Below, one piece after another: positions 59,096-64,000 of a stretch of DNA of 64,000 nucleotides. The notes beneath the pieces were generated by a model, which saw only the letters and a program-made list of their open reading frames with translations, was not told the DNA's origin and did no database searches. Within the stretch, counting starts at the first letter, position 1. Each line of letters begins with the position of its first letter. Origin of the DNA: Apostichopus japonicus (lineage: Eukaryota > Echinodermata > Holothuroidea > Aspidochirotida > Stichopodidae); NCBI RefSeq assembly GCF_037975245.1, contig NC_092563.1, forward strand, positions 27,050,960 through 27,114,959, in the 5' to 3' direction. A program made the position numbers and the translations under genes.

Positions 59096-59330
59096 GCGAG
59101 GAATTTGCCAAGGGAGGGGCGAAGCCTGTAGGCAAATTATCTAAGCGTAGCGCCACCATAGGTTGGCGCGAAGCGTACAAGAAAATTTTGGCCGAAAATG
59201 CCTCCCAGATCGCTGGAAATGGCACTACCCAGGACCATTTGTTAGCGCGAAGCGTACAAGCAAATTTTGGCCGCAAATGTCTCCCAGATCGCTGGAAATG
59301 ACACTTCCCAGGCCTTGTAAGTTGCCTCTA
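59096..59330 (+). mobile_element. Partial transposon left end with 1.5 copies of the hairpin module
   Basis: Starts CAGGCGCGTAGCGAGG. It contains CTAAGCGTAGCGCCACCATA-GGTTGGCGCGAAGCGTAC (59140-59179), then a direct ~80-bp duplication (AGCGTACAAG.AAATTTTGGC...CTCCCAGATCGCTGGAAATG at 59170-59220 and 59250-59300). No matching right end with TSD was found. Confidence 0.6.
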
Positions 59331-59689
59331 AGTACTTTCTATTTTGAAATTACTTAGCGATATCATTTAAAAAATGCTGAATGGGGGGGGGGGGGCGGAC
59401 GGTCGCCCCCATCCCAAAATGCGTCATGTTCCCCGACGACACCGTCGAGTTCGAGACCAGCCACAGTTGGTTTCATAGCACAATTCTACACACGCGTTAT
59501 GATAGACCATATATAGTATATATATATAGATCATTAGTGAGAGAGGAAAATGGAAACGTCAAAAAATGGAGTTGTCGGTGTAAGGGGTAAGGTGAGTCAC
59601 ACTTTTACGAAATCATTGATCTGTCACTGGCTACCCTTCAGCGCTGTAATGATGTCACTGTTCCTCTTTCTCTTCCCGGTGTCTTCGCG

Positions 59690-59820
59690 TTTTGCTTTTA
59701 CTCCCTCTTTTTCTCCTTTTTCTCTCTTTCTTCTTTTTCTTTTCCCTTCCTTCCTCTCCTTCTCCACTTTTTTCCCCTCTTTTTTCCTTTTTTCTTCTCT
59801 TTTTTTCTCTTCTCTTTTTC
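59690..59820. repeat. Polypyrimidine (CT-rich) tract
   Basis: Over 120 bases almost without purines, immediately before the right terminus of element D. A comparable shorter T/C tract precedes the right terminus of element C (23750-23800). Confidence 0.88.
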
Positions 59821-59870
59821 TTACCCGGGGGGCGCGCCCCAACGCCCCCCCTGGATACGCACCTGGTAAG

Positions 59871-61780
59871 GGTACGTGGATTTTGAACGACGGAAAAATG
59901 GAGTCCTTGGTCTGAATGTAAATGCAGCTGCGTGCGTGTATGTATGTTGTTGAAAAGGGGTGTACTCCCCTGACAGTGGTCTCATGCTTTCCCGGCTGAA
60001 TGTAAAAGATCCCAGACTGAAGATAGATGGTGGGGCCATGCATGCGCCCCTCCCTCTCCTCACACGCCTATATTAACCGAGGTAAGATTATCATCAAGTT
60101 TCAATTATTCATAGCTAACGTGGACACTAAGATGAGCTACTGGACTGATTTTGCAACGAAATAGAACTATACTATACTAGGCAAGAACATGAAATAGTAC
60201 ATGGTGCTGTACGTGTTGGCAATGGAAGAATTTATGATTCAATGATGTCTGGCATAATTCGGTAAACAGACTTTATGATGACATACCAACGAAAACCCCC
60301 CATAAAATACCCATATCAAGATCACTGTAAACACGTAAACACCAAGTATAACATTCCTTTACATGTATTTAGGTCTACTGTGTTACATCAGGGAGCTGCG
60401 TTAGAGTAGCAGCTCCCTGGTTACATCACTAAACAACTTACGAAAGCCTCTGCAATACTAGGGAGTTAGTGTTATGGGTAACACACTTTGATAGGAGATG
60501 CAAAAAACATCCTTTCAAAGAGAAACTTTTCTTTTCCTATCTCAGCTTTGGACTGGACAAACCAGTCATCAAGAGGATGAGAAAGAGTGCTCCTTCGATC
60601 CCAGTCTCCTCTCCTTCTTCATTAAAGGCATTGAAGACTCGCCCCAAACCGCGTGCGGCCATCTGAAAAAGTTAACTTTCTGTTACTCGCAAGTGACGTT
60701 TTGTTCGTGTCGCTACCAATGATGCAGACAGTAATAAAACGTGATACCTTGTTATCTTTAGCTGGACCTGAGATGTCCATCGCTGTATCGTTTGTATACT
60801 GTGCTGTGGGTATTGACCGCAGCTGTATGTACTGACTGTACACTAGTCAGTGTCTAATTACCGACGGTAGCAAGCTGTGTGTGTATTTTATGGGATCGAT
60901 GGTGGTGTTAAACACTTCTGTTACACCTCATTCGAAACTAGGTCAGATTACCGGCATTAGACGTTTCTTTTTGCGCGAGTCTTCAAACCGTTTCGCCCTC
61001 CCCCACTCCAGCCACTTCGACCAGCGCAAATGAACGAGAAAAAGAAGTTGGGAAATATTTATAGCGACTGTTAGAAAGAATGCAGCAACGTTTTCCCAGA
61101 ATGCGAATCGGAGCAATCATTGTGCACTGGAATGGACTTACAGCTTAGAAGTGACATCATGGGAATTTCCCTATTTCTCCCAACCTCGTCAAATATATAC
61201 CGCTATTGCATATTGATAATGGGGTATTGGATTGGTTGTGGAACCAAATGTTAGCTTACTTAGTGGTGTGTTTACAGCCAGCGTGACGTAACAAAAGCTT
61301 TGTGAGAAGTGCCACTATACGATGTTTACTCGCTGTTAACCTTTCTACAATAGAACTCGAGTTATGAGTTTATTATTCAAGAAGTACAAGGAAAGACGAC
61401 TGACTGTACTTCGGGTTAACAGAAATCACCCAAGCGTGATGCCATATGTACGATTGAACCTATGTCTATGTAGTACCATATGGATACACTGTATATATTC
61501 CTATGATATAGGGCCAACTAGTCGGTGTTATCGCGATAGAGACTATATAACGTACCATCAAATAGAAGATACCATACAGATATAGGACAAGCAAACCAAC
61601 AGCTTACTTCAAATCAACTTCCAGTCCTGTTATATAGAAGGTAAATGTTTGTATTGAAATGACTTAGTAATTGCAATCATAACCATAGCTAGATTTACAG
61701 GTCTTGTTAATAAAATTTCTTAAAAAAAAAGAAGAATAATGGAAAAGTTTCGGCTCCGTTTACATGTTTACATTTTTGTT
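59871..61780. other. Intergenic, no gene seen
   Basis: Less repetitive and with more CpG than average for the window, but no exon, RNA or family resemblance recognised. Confidence 0.45.
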
Positions 61781-61782
61781 GG

Positions 61783-61925
<143 letters not shown>

Positions 61926-62007
61926 ATAACAAGTAGTGTTATTACAGTATTTTCTCCACGTCTTTGGCCTGCAAAATTTGAATGTTTCGATTGCATGTGA
62001 GTATGTG

Positions 62008-62009
<2 letters not shown>

Positions 62010-62048
<39 letters not shown>

Positions 62049-62064
62049 ATATATATATATATAA

Positions 62065-62132
<68 letters not shown>

Positions 62133-62163
62133 ATCTATATATAGGTATCTATATATGTAGGTA
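62010..62163. repeat. (AT)n microsatellite, interrupted
   Basis: AT dinucleotide with AAATA, TAAACA and TATAGGTATC interruptions. The tyrosine/isoleucine frames are artefacts. Confidence 0.95.
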
Positions 62164-62609
62164 TATTTGGTCACTGATCTATCAACCTTCTTTAAGCATT
62201 TCATTAACCAAGAGACTTCAATGTTATTGGGAGTTGGACATATTTTTGTTTCGAGGAGGATTGGGGTGCATATAAGTGGCCGGGGGAAGGGGGATGGAGT
62301 AAAAGTATACTGATGGTTTTGAAGGTCATCAGTATTGCCGCCAACTAGAAAGTACAGATATGGTACTCGAAAAGTACTCGACATTCAAGTAATATTCGAG
62401 TATCCTTTTGCCAAACCTAGGTTCTCGCAATCGGTCAAAAGTGCTTGGTTGCTAAAGTAGTCTACTCGTTGTACTAGATTAGTAGTACAAATAGTACTCC
62501 TAGAAGTAGATTATATGGTAATGTACTAATACGCATGTAATCCTGCAGAATAATACATGTAGGCTAGCGTTTTAATGCGTATACAGTGCATATGATAGGT
62601 TGTATGAAG

Positions 62610-63065
62610 ATAACGAATAATAATTATAATTATTATTAGTCAAATAGCGCATTATACCGAAGGTCTCAAAGCGCCTTACATGAAACAAAATGAGTACAAA
62701 AATGCAACATAGTAGAAGAAAAAAACTTAAAGATACACGAAAGAATCGAAAACATTACAAAGTGCTATGAGGGTAGCACGTGAATAAGTGAGTTTTTAAG
62801 ACGCTATTAAAGTTGGCTATGGTAGGGGCATTCCTAATGTGGGTGGGGCGAGTGTTCCAGAGTTTGGGGGGGGGGCGCAAATTGAAAAGAACGCTCACTG
62901 TACGTACGTCTTGGTTTTCATATTTGGTGGCCTAAGGAGAATAGCACTGTTAGATCTGAGTGAGTGAGTTGGAATTTGTTAGGTAAGTTTGGAAGTATAG
63001 TTGAGGGCAAAACCATGGATGGCTTTGCGTGAAGTGAAGGTGAGAAGTTTGTACATTTAATGTCT
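62610..63065 (-). pseudogene. LINE 3' remnant (reverse transcriptase C-terminus)
   Basis: The minus strand from ~63050 reads YKLLTFTSRKAIHGFALNY, THSLRSNSAILL, MKTKTYVQ-stop-AFFSICAP, KLWNTRPTHIRNAPTIANF, SVLKTHLF. This is the same conserved LINE ORF2 tail as the remnants at 34674 and 54317, with at least two stops. The 3' UTR has CAAATAGCGCATTATACC and GCGCCTTACA. The tail is an ATAATTATTATTAG tract at 62617-62640. Confidence 0.82.
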
Positions 63066-63374
63066 GAGTGTTGTTATAGCTGCTAACGTACGGAACAATT
63101 CGTATAGCGTGATGCGGTATTAGACTAACACTTCAGTGTACACTTAAGAAAGTGCTTAATGCCACTTTGTCAAACGGTTCCAATATCAGAAAGAGTCATG
63201 ATTCTGAATTAAGCAAACGATAACAAGATAACGAGGAAAGTCATCACATCAATCATCAACCGTTATATCACTTGATTACGACGGTACCATCATTCAACAG
63301 TTATAAACTTCAGGTTCTTGTATGTATTTCATCAAATCAAAACTACTCGAAAAGCTCTGGGATGATTATCTACT

Positions 63375-63850
63375 CCGTACTCGGATCCTAAAATGCAGTA
63401 CTCCGACACTGGTACTCGGTACTCGGATCCTAAAATGCAGTACTCGGACATTGGTACTCGGTACTCGGATCCTAAAAGCAGTACTCGGACACTGGTTCTC
63501 GGTACTCGATCCTAAAATGCAATACTCAGACACTGGTACTCTGTACTCGGATCCTAAAATGTAGTACTCGGACACTGGTACTCGATACTCGGATCCTAAA
63601 ATGTAGTACTCGGACACTGGTACTCGATACTCGGATCCTAAAGTAGTATTCGGACACTGGTTCTCTGTACTCGGATCCTTAAATGCAGTACTCGGACACT
63701 GGTTCTCGGCACTCGGATCCTAAAATGCAGTACTTGGACACTGGTTCTCTGTACTCGGATCCTAAAAGCAGTACTCAGACACTGGTACTCGGATCCTAAA
63801 AAGCAGTACTCGGACTATGGTACTTAGTACTTGGAACCTTGCATACTCGG
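63375..63850. repeat. ~35-42-bp minisatellite
   Basis: About 12 copies of TACTCGGATCCTAAAATGCA-GTACTCGGACACTGG with optional extra TACTCGG units. Related TACTCG words occur at 62361-62520. Frames on both strands (for example SEYYILGSEYRVPV) are artefacts. Confidence 0.92.
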
Positions 63851-64000
63851 TAATTACTTGGTACTCGGCTACATGTACTTGACTATACTACAACAGTGCT
63901 GGATATTCAACCGATAGTTACTCATGTGCAAACGTCGACAATTATTATTTTCCCGCCACCATAAGAGCATTTGTCCCTCTCTTATTTGCTATTTTCGTCC

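Larger units (their letters stand above)
57667..59865. mobile_element. Non-autonomous DNA transposon, 5-bp TSD (element D)
   Basis: The left end CAGGCGCGTATCCAGG and the right end (reverse complement CAGGTGCGTATCCAGG) match at 15 of 16 bases. A perfect GTAAG flanks the element (57662-57666 and 59866-59870). It shares with element C the GCGGAGCGCCACC module near the left end and a T/C-rich tract plus GGCGCGCC palindrome before the right end. An 8-bp-TSD element is inserted in it. No transposase is present. Confidence 0.72.

Noticed and set aside
60469-60722. Two overlapping frames with Ser/Pro/Lys-rich ends
   Set aside because: Both frames are equally open, no motif is recognisable, and no splice or polyadenylation context supports a gene.

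Overview
This is a eukaryotic, AT-rich animal genomic window: spliced genes with GT-AG introns, long non-coding spacers, many micro- and minisatellites, and fragments of DNA transposons and LINEs. The two recognisable genes (TOX family and DNA topoisomerase I) and the transposon families suggest a marine invertebrate, possibly a deuterostome such as an echinoderm. The species call is inference; the animal origin is solid.

Layout. (1) 1-14.6 kb: the 3' end of a TOX-family gene on the + strand. The last two coding exons (11509-11627 and 13955-14021) encode the conserved cysteine-rich C-terminus; the HMG box must lie upstream of the window. A polyadenylation signal is at 14591. (2) 14.6-31.5 kb: intergenic. 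It holds a nested transposon cluster (20.8-24.8 kb) with target-site duplications that can be read directly, a 270-bp MITE-like element carrying a telomere-like tract (25991-26260), and a tandem array at 29.56-30.13 kb. (3) 31.58-46.8 kb: a complete DNA topoisomerase I gene on the + strand. Fifteen coding exons join in frame to a predicted 1033-residue protein. All five active-site residues are present, at a constant offset of +268 from the human numbering. The extra length is N-terminal and is largely a K-D-P-rich heptad repeat. (4) 46.8-64 kb: large minisatellites (a 52-bp family with a two-unit higher-order pattern at 47.67-49.47 kb, a 32-34-bp family at 51.4-52.07 kb, a ~42-bp family at 63.4-63.85 kb), LINE 3' remnants on the minus strand, a second DNA-transposon cluster (56.7-59.9 kb), and long AT dinucleotide tracts. 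No confident protein gene was found here; one possible short terminal exon lies at 49844-49895.

The most unusual signal is that three separate exon/intron junctions lie inside minisatellites whose unit includes the splice site: the donor of the penultimate TOX exon, the acceptor of TOP1 exon 7 (about 22 copies) and the donor of TOP1 exon 10 (about 15 copies, period 24 bp, open in the TOP1 frame). The repeats therefore carry serial copies of real splice-site sequence. Other points are four DNA-transposon insertions with perfect target-site duplications (two of 8 bp or three of 5 bp by family) and three LINE remnants all in minus orientation.
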